Shown here: in pieces, positions 10,992 to 22,823 of the stretch
Layout: every line of letters starts with the position of its first letter
How positions within the stretch are numbered: position 1 is the stretch's first letter
From: Meloidogyne chitwoodi
Lineage: Eukaryota; Nematoda; Chromadorea; Rhabditida; Meloidogynidae
NCBI GenBank assembly: GCA_015183035.1
Contig: JACZZP010000013.1
Location: 1,922,001 to 1,986,000, forward strand
Direction: 5' to 3'
DNA: 64,000 bases
Notes under the pieces: generated by a model
What the model saw: the letters and a program-made list of their open reading frames with translations, nothing else
What the model was told of the DNA's origin: nothing
The model's database searches: none
Translations under genes and position numbers: made by a program

Positions 10992-11776
10992 AAATTAATT
11001 TTTTACGGGAAACTGGGCGGTGGAAAATTTTTTATTTTAATTTTATTAAATTCCTTGAAATAATGGGCATTATTTAGTCAAAATTTTAAATTGCTATTTT
11101 AGTTAGAAAAGCTTGAAAATTAAATTAAAGGAAATTAAAGTATTTTATAAAAATTATGCCGTAAATTTTATATTCATCTATATCTCGGCTCAAATGCATC
11201 GAATTAACTAACAAATTTGTATGATAATAAGCCAACGGTTGATCTGTCTTTGATCCTAAATTTATAGATTTAGGTACCAGATTAACTGAGAGAGGTTCGA
11301 TCAAAGTCTGTGGGTTTAAGTTATTATATCCTCCAGAATTTCGGAAGCGCTTATCTCAACTTCTATAGTAAACTTTAAATATCTAAAAAGCTCATTCGAT
11401 TCAGTTTTTCAAGCTCTTTCGAATGATAGATGTTTAGGATGGATTTAAATTTGAAAAAAAGTTACTAAAATACAGTAGGAATTGACTGGGATCGAACTGG
11501 CGGACTGAACCGACCGGTCCGCTTTTTACGGCGATCTTTCTTCTTTTTATCTCTGCCAACACTATTTCTCAAATTTTCTGTGTATAATTTCGTTTATTTT
11601 TTTATTTATTCATAACTCTGCTTACACTATTTCTCCAATTAAACACAGTCGTTTCCTTTTGCCAAATTTCACGCCAATTCAAATTTTAAAACAAAGCAAA
11701 ACACGGATCTCCCAAAATAAAGCTTTTTTAATTTACAATCAACAAATAATAAAATTAATAATACAAAAATATCATT

Positions 11777-12868
11777 TTATACTTTAAAAGAGTGTGTATA
11801 TAACTGTAAAGCTTCCCATTCAGCTTTAAATGCTGCTTTTGGATCTTGTCCTCCAGACATTTGTGGTTGTGCCATTCCTCCCATCATTGCTTGTTCATCC
11901 ATCTGATCTGCAGCATTTTCACCACCCAAAACCAAAGCATAAACAGAACGAAGACCAAAAACATTAAGAAAATACCAAGAAGCAGAAGAGACCCAAGCAG
12001 CATCTAATGAAATTAAATCCACTCCTCTTTGTAACATTGGCTTGAAACGAAGTGTTAAAGGAAAAGGGACCTTAAATTAAAAGAAAATAAATCTAATTTC
12101 TTTAAAATTAAAAAAGAAAGAAAACCTTGGTCGTTACAAAACCAGAAAATGTCCAATTAATCCAACCGCCAATAAAACTTTAAAAAAAGAATTTCTTTAA
12201 AAATAAAATTTAAAGCAAACAAACATCATAGGGATCATATTTAGCATGTTTCCTTTTAACATTTCAGTCATCATTGAAGGATCAAAAGCCTAAAAATTTT
12301 GTTGTGAAATTTTTTAAAGATTTTTAGACGTTAAAGCCGACGCGTTTTACCTTTACTCATAGCCAGGCATTTTTAAATATTCAAAGCTTTTCTAAGTTAT
12401 GGCCAAAAAACAACTCTTACTCTCAAAAACAATAAGAACAGACTCTAAATATTCCCCAACTTTTAACAATTTTAACGATACCCTAACCTTAACCTCTTTT
12501 TAAAAAAATAAACCTCTTACAGGATTAGGCTGCGAAGACTGTTTTTCAACTCTTTTAAGTAACTGTCCATTTTGTTCATCAGCTAGCCAATGTTTTCTCA
12601 TTCCAAAAGAATTTGGAGGTAAAAATCTTCCATTTTCGCGTAAAAGTCGAGCTTTCATTAATAAATGTCTAAAAATAATTTTAAATATATAAAATATTCT
12701 TTTAAAAAATAAAAAAAACCCATCAATCACTGATTGTAAATCTCCTTTCTTTTTACCCAAGAAAAGCAAAAAGATGTAATGACGCAAAATTCCAACCAAA
12801 AAAGTGATGAGTACAATAGGTACAAATACCCATGTTCGAATGGCTGGGTCTAACAATAATTCAGTCAT
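11777..12868 (-). CDS. emc3: ER membrane protein complex subunit 3 (EMC3/TMEM111)
   Basis: Five exons (12720-12868, 12521-12668, 12225-12289, 12126-12177, 11777-12070) give about 235 residues. Family landmarks appear in order: [20 protein letters not shown] with the first membrane helix, [26 protein letters not shown], a second helix region [31 protein letters not shown], and [23 protein letters not shown]3 is an Oxa1-superfamily insertase core subunit that helps place tail-anchored and multipass proteins in the ER membrane. The C terminus stops soon after EWEAL, about 25 residues earlier than in human EMC3. The first intron is read-through in frame in genomic DNA but has clear splice sites. 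Confidence 0.95.
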
Positions 12869-13185
12869 TTTTAAAAATAAAAATATCCTGAAATAAAATT
12901 TAAAAAATAAAAAAATTATTAAATAAAAAGCGAAATTAAATCGCTAACAAAATTAAAAAAGAAGAAAAATATTAAAACAAAATCTATATATACATGTAAA
13001 AATATTAATTCAATAAAATACTGACAAAATAAATAAAAAATAAATTTCAAAAATTATTTTTAAAAAATTCCCAAATTTTTGTCAGTATTTTTAAAAATAT
13101 CTTTGCACCTAAAACATTTGAGATTTAAAAAAAATTTATTTTAAAATTGCTTTCAAGTTTAAGAAAAAATACTCTGCTTTTTTTG
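12869..13185. other. Spacer between EMC3 and Rab genes
   Basis: A+T-rich DNA with no recognisable gene. It would hold the Rab gene's 3' UTR and the EMC3 promoter. Confidence 0.4.
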
Positions 13186-14541
13186 TTAACTAAATTGATT
13201 ACAACATCTATTCCATCTGTTAGACAAATTTGTAGTATCTGGATATCGAAGGCGAAAAGTGTTTGAAAATCCAGAATTGTCTAAATTTCCAATGTCATAT
13301 TGTGATTTTAATTGATGAGCCAATTCAGAGAAAACTTTAGAAATAATTAATTTAATGTACTAGGAAAATTAAAAAACTATCACAGGAACGACCAGCTCCG
13401 TTTTTTTGAAGAAAAAAATTATACAAGTATTGGTTCATAGGAAAACAAAGGGCAAACTCTCCCAGGGTATCCCTTACCTAGCCATGTAATTTTTAAAAAT
13501 TCTAATCTTTAATAAAACCATTTTAAAAAATAAAAACAAACTTGTATCAACATTCAAATTTGTTTTCGAAGAAACTTCCAAATTTTGTAACATATTATGT
13601 GCTCTACATAATTGTTCTGCTTCTTCAGGTTCTACTTTTCGTTGATCTTCTGCCAAGTCCGCTTTTGTACCTAAATATAAATTTTTTAAATTTAAAAAAT
13701 TAAAAACTAACCAACAAGTATTTTAACAACATTTGGCACAGCAAATTTGGCAACATCATCAATCCACCGTTGTAATGAATGAAAAGATTCGGAACATGTT
13801 AAATCCTTTTAAATATTTTTAAAAAATTAAAAATAAAAAGGAAGATGCAAAACTGTTTTTTACAGACGCTATAATAAATACTACCACCAACAGGATTCGA
13901 ACCTGTCACATTACAAAATAAAAGTCACGAGTACAACCAATCAACCACAAGAAGACCTATTAAATATTAATTTTTTAATAATTTAGTATAAACGATTATT
14001 ATTCTAATTCTGCTATTTAGCTAAAATTAACAAAAAAAAAATTAAAATTTACATAACAAAGTATGATTCCATTGGCTGATCGATAATATGACTGTGTAAT
14101 TGTTCTAAAACGTTCTTGTCCACCAGTGTCCCTTAAAATATAATTTTATGAAAATTTTTTGAAATTTCATAGCCTAAAAAGGGAAATTAGTTCCCAACTA
14201 AAAATATTAAAATACCAAAAAGTTAAAAACTAATTAAAAATCTGAGATTCTAAAAATGTAAATATATACCAAATTTGCAATTTTATCCGTTTTCCATCCA
14301 TAACAAGCGTTTTCATTGTAAAATCAACACCAATTGTTGTCCCTTGTTTTTCAATATAAGTTCCATTTCTGAACCGCTGTACAATACTAAAGGAGAAAAT
14401 AAAATTAAATATTTTATTTTTAAAATAAACCATGTCTTTCCTATGCCCATATCACCAATTAGGACAACCTGAAATTTTTAAATAAAAAATTTTCAAATAA
14501 AAAACCTTAAATAAATAGTCAAAAGTATCGTCTGGTTCCAT
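13186..14541 (-). CDS. Rab GTPase of the Rab43/Rab19 group
   Basis: Seven exons join to about 213 residues starting [12 protein letters not shown]. The G motifs are P loop GDMGIGKT, effector region [11 protein letters not shown], switch [27 protein letters not shown] and VSSKTN. The DFTMKTL...KLQIWDT and [12 protein letters not shown] blocks are closest to Rab43/Rab19, which act in Golgi trafficking. Oddities are a Gly where most Rabs have Ala in the DTAGQ motif, Thr instead of Asn in the NKxD motif (as in Rho proteins), Ser in the SAK motif, and a C terminus ending CCNQFS rather than a bare CC or CXC. A tRNA-like sequence sits in the intron at 13806-14052. The gene lies about 204 bp downstream of NPRL3 on the same strand. 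Confidence 0.9.
13881..13955 (-). pseudogene. tRNA-like sequence in Rab intron
   Basis: Minus strand shows GGTTGATTGG (A-box-like), a TTTGTAA loop that would read as a Thr anticodon, and ACAGGTTCGAATCCTGT (perfect T-arm). The acceptor stem does not pair. It is in the sense orientation relative to the host gene. Confidence 0.55.
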
Positions 14542-14745
14542 ATCTTCAGAATAAAAAGCAAAATCCACAAGTTAAATTTATCACATTTAATAATTAAAAA
14601 TAAATATAAAATGTACACAAATTTAAAAAAAATAAAAATTTATGGGAACTATGTCCCTTAAACAAAAAAAGATTTATTTTAAATTTTTTATATTGGAAAA
14701 AGATGAAAAAATAACAAAATATTAATTTTAGTAAATATACGAAGA

Positions 14746-17296
14746 CTAATCATCATCATCTACAACGATATCTCGACATTGAAAGTGACAAATAATTTCA
14801 GAAAATGTATCTAATATACGCATCACAGAAGAACGATCCATTGAAAGTTGATAGATTATTTCTAAAAATAAAAAAATCATTAGTTAAAAGTAACAAAAAA
14901 TGCCAAAGTATTAAAAAGGTCAACAAAAAGAATATTGAATTGTGAAAAAATTATTTGTAAACTCAGTAAACGAAAAGTAAAAGTTTGGACAACAGAAAAG
15001 TTCAAACCTTTGACCCTCTTCACATAATCAGATGCCTTACCACTAAGCCACCGGAACAACACTTACACCATATATTTTAAATAACTTAAACTCAAGATTA
15101 AGCGTCTAAATTATCTCAAAATCCATCCACAATCTAATTTAAAAAATCCCTATTTTAATAAAAAAAAAATAAAAAACCTTCAATATGATCTTTTCCATTC
15201 AGAAAAGGAACTATCCTTAAAAAATCCAAAACAAGGGAAAACATTTCTGCTTCTTCAATGTTAGATATTTTAAAAAATCTTGAACAAATTGACAAAACAT
15301 TTGGCTTTATTTGATCAATTAAATCTTTTGAAGAATTTATATAATTTTGTATCTAAGTTTAAAAATATTTAAAAAATTGTTTAAAAATTTTAAACCTTCG
15401 GGCTTAGTAACCTTTGAGTTTTTTGACGTTCAATTTCATTTTGTTGTTGATAAGAGGGATTTGAAGAAATTGGGAGTAAATAAATATAAGTATGCAATTG
15501 GATAAGTAATTGGTTTCTAATTAGGAATACAAACATTGCTAAAAATAAAATATTTTTCGAATGGGCTTAATTTAAGACAAAAATTTTAAAAAATAAGTCA
15601 AGCTTTTAACCCTCTATTTAGAATAAAAAATAATTTGAAAATTAAACCTATTGGAATAGAAGGTTTTCCTCCATAAATTGCTATATCCTGAAGAAAAGAA
15701 CCAAGTGAACAAGGTGGTGAAAACTGTAAAAAAATAAAAAGATTAATTTAAGGTAAAAAAAACAACCAACAGCTTTAAACACTTCAGTCAGTTTGAAATC
15801 TGGGAATTGTTTATTAAAAGAGGTCACAAGTTGTTTATAGCCTGGAGGTAACCTTTCAGCGTTTGCATAAACATTTGATGCACAAATTGGATAAATAATT
15901 ATTGCACGAGCCCAGAGAAGGTAATGACGAACAATTTGAAGTACTTGAATAACTGAAAGCTTTGATAATGAAGCCATTTCTTCAATGCTTTTTGTTGGCT
16001 CATAACATTCAAGAAAGCGAAGAACAAAAGGATTAGAAGCAGGATTTGGAACAGAATCTTCCAAAAATAAAATTCCATGATAAGGGCGTATTTTAGCCAT
16101 TAATGCCTCAACTTGGGTAGAGGAACGAGGAGTTAGGCCAGCATGAAACATTGCTTTAGGTTCTAAAAAGATAATAAATTGAATTTGGGGACTAAAACGA
16201 ATAAAACTTTTAAAAAATTATAAACAAACCTACACAAAATCCAACTTCAATACTATCATTAACAAAAACATCAACCATCCCATATTTACAAACATTATTA
16301 AAAATATCTCGCAAATGTTGGGCTAATCCACTTTTGGCCAAAATTGTTTCGTATGGGGAAAAACCTTTACGTTGTTCATCTCCCATTGCTTCAAATTCAT
16401 CGTGTGATGGCTGCATTAAACTATATAAGAAAAAATTTAAAACAACTCTATTAATTTTGTTTAAAATAACCTTAGTTGTTCACATAAATAATTGCATCGT
16501 TGTTGTTCAGCCTTTAACAAAATTTAAATAAGCTTTAAAATTAAAAAAAAATACACTGATTGCAACAGCAATTTTCTTGCTAAGTCGTTGAAAAGCCTCC
16601 ACAATGTGGCCCCTGGCAGACCCAGAAAGAATAAAAACAACTGCTAGACAAATACCATCACAAGAATCTATGCACCAAGGAACTCCAGCAAAGCGAATAT
16701 TGTTAACCTTGATTTCAAAAGGTTCTCCTTCTTTATTACTTTCATTTGTATGTAAAAGTGTAGCCAACATTTTTACTGGCAAACTAAAAAAGGAACATTT
16801 TATTAGTTAAATAAGTATAGCAAACCCAAAAGTTCGTGTTTCTGATAAATCAGTATCAATACTTTGCTGTTGTTCGGATAAAAGATCGTCTTTCTCCTTA
16901 ATGCAAGCAGTTCCAATACATTCACTTCTTGATCTTAAATCTTCAGCATCTTAAAAAATTTTTTTGAATTTTTTAAAGTATTTGAATGTAAATTTTACCA
17001 AAAAATTGAAAGTTCGCTCAATAAGAAATGTTTTCCTACAAGTGGGACTCGAACCCAAGCCATTACAAGACGAGTGCTAGACACTTTCCAACTACACCAA
17101 ACTACAAACCTTAAGAGCAAGGAATTTTACTAATTTTAAATGAAAAAAAACCTTCAAAAGTTAAATCAGGATTGAAGGGATACATAAAGAGAATATGTTC
17201 AGCTGATTCATCTTTCGAAACAAGTAGAATTCCAAGTGGAGAATATGGACTAGAATAAGTATTTTCAACAATAGGGGTAGACTCTTCTTTAGGCAT
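14746..17296 (-). CDS. nprl3: GATOR1 complex subunit NPRL3
   Basis: A multi-exon gene starting MPKEESTPIVENTYSS. The product follows human NPRL3 throughout: ILLVSKDESAEHILFMYPF, FEIKVNNIRFAGVP, AVVFILSG...AFQRLSKKIA, LAKSGLAQHLRDIFNNVCKY, KIRPYHGILFLEDS, LLWARAIIIYPICASNVYA, RNQLLIQLHTYIYLLP, and FLNGKDHIEEI...ILDTF near the C terminus. NPRL3 pairs with NPRL2 and DEPDC5 in GATOR1, which restrains mTORC1 when amino acids are scarce. The stop lies about 204 bp before the Rab gene's start, a spacing compatible with a nematode operon. Two introns carry tRNA-like sequences in the sense orientation. Confidence 0.93.
14990..15060 (-). pseudogene. tRNA-like sequence in NPRL3 intron
   Basis: The minus strand reads CCGGTGGCTTAGTGGTAAGG (strong A box) and then AAAGGTTTGAACTTT (B-box-like). 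The acceptor stem is not convincing. Sense orientation. Confidence 0.5.
17035..17105 (-). pseudogene. tRNA-like sequence (Thr-like anticodon loop) in NPRL3 intron
   Basis: The minus strand has TTTGGTGTAGTTGG, a CTTGTAA loop that reads as the Thr TGT anticodon loop, and the T-arm TGGGTTCGAGTCCCA. The acceptor ends do not pair fully. Sense orientation, in an intron near the 5' end. Confidence 0.6.
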
Positions 17297-17971
17297 AACT
17301 AAAATAAAACAAATAAAAATAATTAAAAGACAATAAATATTTGAAAAAATTACAAAAATGTAATGTATATAATTGTAAAATATATTTTTAACGAAAATTG
17401 TATGGTATAATTAAAAATAATATAGTGTGAAAGGGGAAAAAGATGGCTTTTTTATGATGATATTTTTAATGAAATATATATAATAAATTTTTTTTTTACT
17501 TCAAAAAAGTCAACTCGGATTCAACAATATTTTCATATATAATGTATATATTACAGTCAAGAACATTATCCTTTTTTTAATTTTTTTTAAAGTCGTAACA
17601 AATGTTGGGCGAGAGATTTTTCAGTAAAAAGAAAATTTTTGAATTATTGGATTGATGTTCTTGACCGAAATAATCTCTCTACATAAATTTGTAATATATA
17701 AAACGAAAAATTTTAAAAATTAACACGAAAAGGGGGCAGCAAAAAAAAAAGATTTTTTTTTAAATTTTGTGTGTGTAGAGAGAAGATAAATTTAAAAAAA
17801 AAAAGGAAAAAAGAAAGAATTTACACACTTTTTATATAAAAATACCTTTACACACACACATACATTTTTATTTTGTAAAGAGAAGAATGTTTTTCGTGTA
17901 AAAATATCTTTTTTTTAATAATAATTATTTTCTTTGGGTAAAAGATTTTTTTGTTGTGTGTAAATTTTTAT
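17297..17971. other. Spacer between NPRL3 and G3BP with simple repeats
   Basis: A+T-rich non-coding DNA with short simple repeats, including a CA-rich run at about 17850-17870 and several TGTGTGTAAA-type stretches. It should contain the NPRL3 promoter and the G3BP 3' UTR. No gene is seen. Confidence 0.5.
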
Positions 17972-20298
17972 CTATCTAAAATTATTATTATTATTGTTTC
18001 CGTTGTTGTTTCCATGAGTCAAATTGTTTGTCTTGTCTGAAGTCAGAGAAATAAATCCATCAAATTCAAATGTTGGAATTGACACCCTTAATTGAAGATT
18101 TCCTCCTCCTCCACCGCCTTTCTTCTCTGCAGTCTTTAAAAAAATATTTCAATTTTTTAAACTTTTTTTTTGACAAGGAATTATTTCTAAAAATCCCTGT
18201 GGATTAAAATGTCATATTCTTTTTTATTAGAATTCCCCAAAATAATTTTTATTAAATAAAAAAAACCTTTTTAGCAGCATCATAAACACTCTGAACATCC
18301 TCGCCAGATGTAAAGTCAATAAAGCCAAAAGCATGTTTGTACTCCTTGCGAAGAGAAATAGGTTTTATGCCAACAAATTCAACGCCAGCAGTGATCGCTA
18401 AAATTTAAAAAAATAAAATTTAAAAAAAATAACAAAAATAAACCCATAATTTCCTTCATCAGCTCTCTCTGTCCACTTTTAAAATCAACAAAATGTCCAG
18501 GTTTTGCAAGGTTGTTAAAGTAAATTCGATGGGACCATTCTTTACGTGGTGCCAGAAAATTATTATTATTATTTGATTGCGACATTTGTTGTTTTTTGTT
18601 GTTGTTGTTATTACCAGTAATGTCATCGCCGAGGGAAGAGGAGCGTTTTTGTTGCTGTTTTCCACCACCACTAACATCGTTGTTGGACAAAGCGACATTA
18701 TTTTCTTTAAAAATTTTGATTTTTAAAAATAATATTTAGCCAATGGAAAAGGGCCAAAAAAAATTTTTTATATAAAATAAAAATACCAGCAAGGGATGGT
18801 GGATGTTGTTGTTGCTTTTGTTGTGGAGGTGATTGACGCTGTTTTTGTGTATTAACAGAACCAGCATCTTGTGTTTGCATTGTCTTTTTAACAGCAACAG
18901 ATGTTTTTATTGGAACAGTTGTAGCAGCAGTAGAAACGTTCTTTTGACCATCACTAACAACTTTGTTCCAAGATTTTGGCTCAGATTTGACTTTTGATTG
19001 TTGCTGTTGTTTTATTGGAGAGTGTCGCTTATTAGTCTTTTGATCGTCAGAAGCCCCTGTATTGACATTTGGTGAAAGAGCGGTAACCTTGCTAGTGGTG
19101 TTGTCCGTTGGTAAAGTCTAAAAAATGTTTTTGAAAAATATTTTTTTAAATAACCTCAGTTTCAGTTTCATATAAAGTTGGTGGTCCATTAACCGGAAGA
19201 TTCGGAAGCGGCGATTTGTTTGTTTGAAGAGGAGAAACTTTTTCTTTTGCTTTTTCCAAACCTGGAGGTGGAGGCATTACCGCTTCTTAAAGAAAAAAAT
19301 TTACATAAAATTAAAACAAAAACCAGTAGGTGGAACAACAAAATTAGCATTTTGTTTTGGAGGCGATTGATTATTTCCTCCTCGATTGGTAATAGAACCA
19401 CCACCATTAAGAATCGGCTCAACACTAGAAGTAGTAGAAACAACAACCTTTTCCACCATTTTGTTGCAAATACCATTCTCAACAGGAGTAACAGAAGCAG
19501 GTGGTGGTGGCGGAATAGTTTTCGGAGCGGAGATGAAATAAACTTTCTCGCTACTATTCATTGGAAAAGCAACGTCCAACCACTATAAATAAATTTAACT
19601 TTTTGAACTCTTTCCAAAAGTTAAGAAAAATCAAACCTGAAAGATGTTACTCTTCACATAGAGAACGTTAGGCGGCACACAAGAAAGGACGATTGTTTGA
19701 CAGAAACGACGCGGAGCAGGCTGGCCTCTAAGAGTCAATTCACCACAAACTTGAAAAACCTTGCAGTTGTCTCCCATTTCCGGTGCAGCCTTAACAGAGT
19801 AGAAGCGAGACTTGCAAGCTCCAAAATTCATCTTTTCAATGGCGCGTTGAATGTTCTAGTTTAAAAATATGTATTTTACAATTAAGGATTTGAGAATATT
19901 AACGTTTAAAGCTAAGGACCGGACCATCGTTAGGTATCCAAAAATCTCAGTTTATTATAATCCCGGTAATCAATAATGAAATAAATTAACAACCTCACGC
20001 CCCGTCTCTTCAACATCACCCAAAACAAAGCTCGAATCATCTCCATAAAAAGTTCCAATATCATCAGGATGGTCACTCAATTTGGTGTAATAAGCCTCAA
20101 AAAATTGAAAAGCCAAGACTAAAATATAAAATAAATAAAGTGATAAAACATTTTTAAACCTTTAAGCATATCAGTTTTGTTAGGCGAGTTCTTGTTCGAT
20201 GGCGAATTAGCAGCGATTGACTCAGAGATGTTATTATTATTATCCGAAGACTTTGCAGAAACAACTTGGGTAACAACTTCATTAACCTTTTCAACCAT
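17972..20298 (-). CDS. gtbp-1: G3BP-like stress-granule protein (NTF2-like plus RRM domains)
   Basis: Nine exons (boundaries at 20298-20160, 20118-19994, 19855-19637, 19582-19324, 19285-19155, 19117-18787, 18704-18444, 18397-18267, 18133-17972). The N-terminal third is an NTF2-like dimer domain (FFEAYYTKLSDHPDDIGTFY, VCGELTLRG, RRFCQTIVLSCVPPNVLYV). A long low-complexity middle rich in P, Q, N, S and T follows, then a C-terminal RRM (RIYFNNLAKPGHF, KEYKHAFGFIDFTS) and a Gly run. This architecture is that of G3BP1/2 and C. elegans GTBP-1, RNA-binding scaffolds that nucleate stress granules. I used the ATG at 20298; the upstream 5' exon seems to be UTR. The region upstream is a duplicated promoter segment. 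Confidence 0.92.
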
Positions 20299-20500
20299 TT
20301 TCTCAAAAAATTCTTTGCAAAGCAATAAAAGAAAGAAATGTGCACGAGAGCTCTAAAAAAATTTGAAAAACAAATAAAAACGGTTAAAAAACATGAATGA
20401 ACATTCAAATGATTTCACGGGATTGGGCAGAGATTAAAACAATTTTTAGGTGTTTATTAAAGTTAACATTTCTACATTTTGATTTCAATTTACTAAAACG

Positions 20501-20983
20501 ATGAAAATTAAAGAAAAGGAAAAATGTAAGATCAAGAGAATCACTTCAAAATTCCAACAATCTCGAAACAAAATGAATTAAAAAACATTAAAGATAACAC
20601 TGTGTTTTTGACCTTTTCTTCCACTTTCAAAGTGTTAAAAATAAAGTGATAATATTTCATAATATCAACTATCATAAATTAGTACATAATATCAAAAATA
20701 ATTTAAAATTTACATTATATTTTATTTTTTCTTTATTTCTCTATTTATTATATTTTGTTTTTTCTTTATTTCTCTTTTCTTTTTCACTGTTATATTTTCG
20801 AGTTTTGGAATGTTCTAGTCTTCAACTTTATTTTTCTTTATTGACAGGTTAAAATGCGTCGTTCTACTTCAATCTTATTTACAGCTCCGTTGAGACTTCG
20901 ATTTCTTTACTTAACACGTTCAGAATTTTGTCTAATTTTGTTTCAACGATTGTTTAATCATCAAGCTGATAATTTGAGGTTTT
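20501..20983. repeat. Duplicated promoter-exon segment, copy A
   Basis: About 480 bp nearly identical to 22824-23303 in the same orientation, with only scattered substitutions. Copy B is the promoter and first exon of HSCB; copy A sits upstream of G3BP. Confidence 0.93.
20854..20978 (+). pseudogene. Detached duplicate of HSCB exon 1
   Basis: ATG, 125 bases and a GT donor are retained, encoding a mitochondrial-targeting-like start MRRSTSILFTAPLRLRFLYL that differs from the HSCB exon by a Thr for Ala. No matching second exon follows directly. It could be dead, or it could serve as an alternative first exon for HSCB, with the EXOSC7 gene then lying antisense within the long intron. Confidence 0.7.
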
Positions 20984-21013
20984 AATTTCAAGCTTTGGCA
21001 CTTGTTATGAATG

Positions 21014-21075
21014 AGCCCGGAGCGGGATCGGGTTCCAATCCCGTTTGCCGGTTTCCCGATACCTTTTCCCTTTTT
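21014..21075. repeat. G+C-rich CCCGG-type repeat, short copy
   Basis: A G+C-rich island with CCCGGAGCGGGATCGGG and CCGGTTTCCCG in otherwise A+T-rich DNA. It matches the style and word content of the larger block at 50.22-50.50 kb. Confidence 0.6.
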
Positions 21076-21359
21076 TGAGAAGAAAATTTGTTTGAAGCAA
21101 AGAGCTTTTGCCAAATTCAATCATCCAAAATTTGCACTGGTTATTAAAGCAAATTTAATAGCGTTATTTGTTTTTGTTGAAAACTAAGAAAGTCTTAAAA
21201 AAGTTTTAAATAAAATTGGGGAAAAAATGGAATTTTGTAAAGTATCAGAAAATTCACAAATAAAAAACAGTGCTAAATATGGCTTGTAATCCTACAATTT
21301 ACACAAACAAAAATAAATTTAAAACTAAATTAATTAAAGAATTAAAATTTTAAAAAATA

Positions 21360-22780
21360 CTAAGAAGATTTGTTCTTTTTTCTTTCAAACCTTCGTCATT
21401 TTTAAGTTTTAACATTAATGCATTGTCCAAATTCCTTGCCACAATAATTGCATTTTCTAGCATTTTAATCATTGAATCAATTTCAACAGAACCACCACCA
21501 ACTTTTTTAATACAAGTTATTAAGCTCTAAAAATGTAACACTTTTATTTTTAAGTTCAATTTTAATTTAAAAAAAGTTTAAAAACGTTTAACAGCTAAAG
21601 AGTGATTATACAACCTTTATTAAAATCATTACCACCAAAAGCGCTCGAACCCCACATTACCCTTACAAAACCTAACGCCTTAACCACCAAACCACTTTAA
21701 CTCCATTGGTTATTTTTAACATCTTTAGAAATAATAAAATAAAAAACCTCTGACGACTTATTTTCCTTTTCTTCTCCTTGTTTTACACCAACAAATAAAG
21801 TACTACTAGAACACAACTCTTCAGAAAGGTCTAAATCAAAAACGGATTTATTGCCAATATGAGTGACAGAAACAATTAATGGAGCACTTAATTATATTTT
21901 AAAAAATTAAAAAAATAAAACCTCGAAACATCCATTTTCCAAGTACTAATTTCATCGGGTAAATCAATCAGAAATTTTCCTTCATCAGCTGGACGTACAA
22001 TTACATTACATATTTTTGTATCAAAAAGAGCTGCTTTTACCTTTAAAAAAGTGTTATTTTTATTTTTAAATTAAAAAAAAATAAACCCCTAAAGAAAGTG
22101 CATCCATAATATTTCCATCATGTTGAAGTACAATAGCATCAACAAATAAAGTCCAATAATGTAATGGTGGAGCTAATAATAAACGTTTCATACTTTCAAC
22201 TAAAAAAGAGAATATTAGAATTATTTTTTTATTTTACTTAAAAGAAAAAAATGTTTTTTAAATTAATTTAATGGAAAATAACAAATTTAAAAGATAGGAG
22301 TCTAAAATTCTTAAAAAGCAAGAAAACCTTCTCTCACCCATAACAAACTCATTATCATAAGCAGCATATAAAGTCTTTGCCCATTCCTCTGCCTGTTCCT
22401 GACCTCCACGTCCAGCAAATTTAGGGGAAGCATTGGCTGATAAATCAACAAAAAATTTCAAGCGATTTGTAAGAATAGGATCGCTTGTAGTATTTAATTC
22501 TGACTTAAAATAAAAAAGAAATAAAAATAAATTAAAAAAACCTTAACAGAAACAAGTACATCTGTAGCACCAATTTGAATACGTGCTGAACCATTTGTAC
22601 CAGCGAGAACGCCCGTTTCAATAGAAATTGGGCGATAATCTTTTAACCTAAATATAATTTTAAAATAAAAAAATATAGAATTAAAAAAGAACAAAACTGT
22701 CTTCCATCACATCTTAAGCCCGCTTCAATGCCATCAATGATGAAATTCTTTTCATAATTGCTAATTAAAAAATCGTTCAT
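21360..22780 (-). CDS. exos-7: Exosome core subunit RRP42 (EXOSC7)
   Basis: A multi-exon RNase PH-fold protein starting MNDFLISNYEKNFIIDGIEA. Clear family blocks are LKDYRPISIETGVLAGTNGS, ARIQIGATDVLVSVK, LKFFVDLSANASPKFAGRGG, AEEWAKTLYAAYDNE, a region on IVLQHDGNIMDALS, and a C-terminal block with a low-charge tail KKNKSS. Human EXOSC7 aligns block by block. The protein is one of six RNase PH-type subunits in the exosome ring that channels RNA to 3'-5' degradation. It is divergent from HSCB, sharing the promoter-repeat copy B. A tRNA-like sequence lies in the sense orientation in one intron. Confidence 0.92.
21631..21702 (-). pseudogene. tRNA-like sequence in EXOSC7 intron
   Basis: The minus strand reads GTGGTTTGGTGGTTAAGGCG (A box), a loop containing TTGTAA, and GTGGGGTTCGAGCGC (B box). 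Stems are only partly formed. Sense orientation. Confidence 0.55.
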
Positions 22781-22823
22781 CAGTTTAAAAAAATACTAAA
22801 AGTGGATTAAAATATTATACTAA

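Larger units (their letters stand above)
8428..11569. repeat. Giant foldback repeat flanked by 27-bp direct repeats
   Basis: Two arms of roughly 1.4 kb (about 8560-9983 and 10031-11450) are reverse complements around a 47-bp loop; the inner parts give a constant pair sum of 20014. The inner half of each arm is nearly identical and the outer part has drifted. Each arm contains related sub-units built around (C/G)GAGATATG and GAAATTTTGGG(T/G)GGAT. An identical 27-bp direct repeat, CTTTTTATCTCTGCCAACAC followed by TATTTCT, stands at 8428-8454 and 11543-11569. ORFs of about 89 codons in the arms start at TTG, mirror each other and have no homology I recognise. The element fills the space between two convergent genes. 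Confidence 0.85.

Noticed and set aside
19220..19588. Plus-strand ORF of 122 codons across the G3BP gene
   Set aside because: It is the antisense of the low-complexity middle of G3BP, whose exons on the minus strand are well supported.
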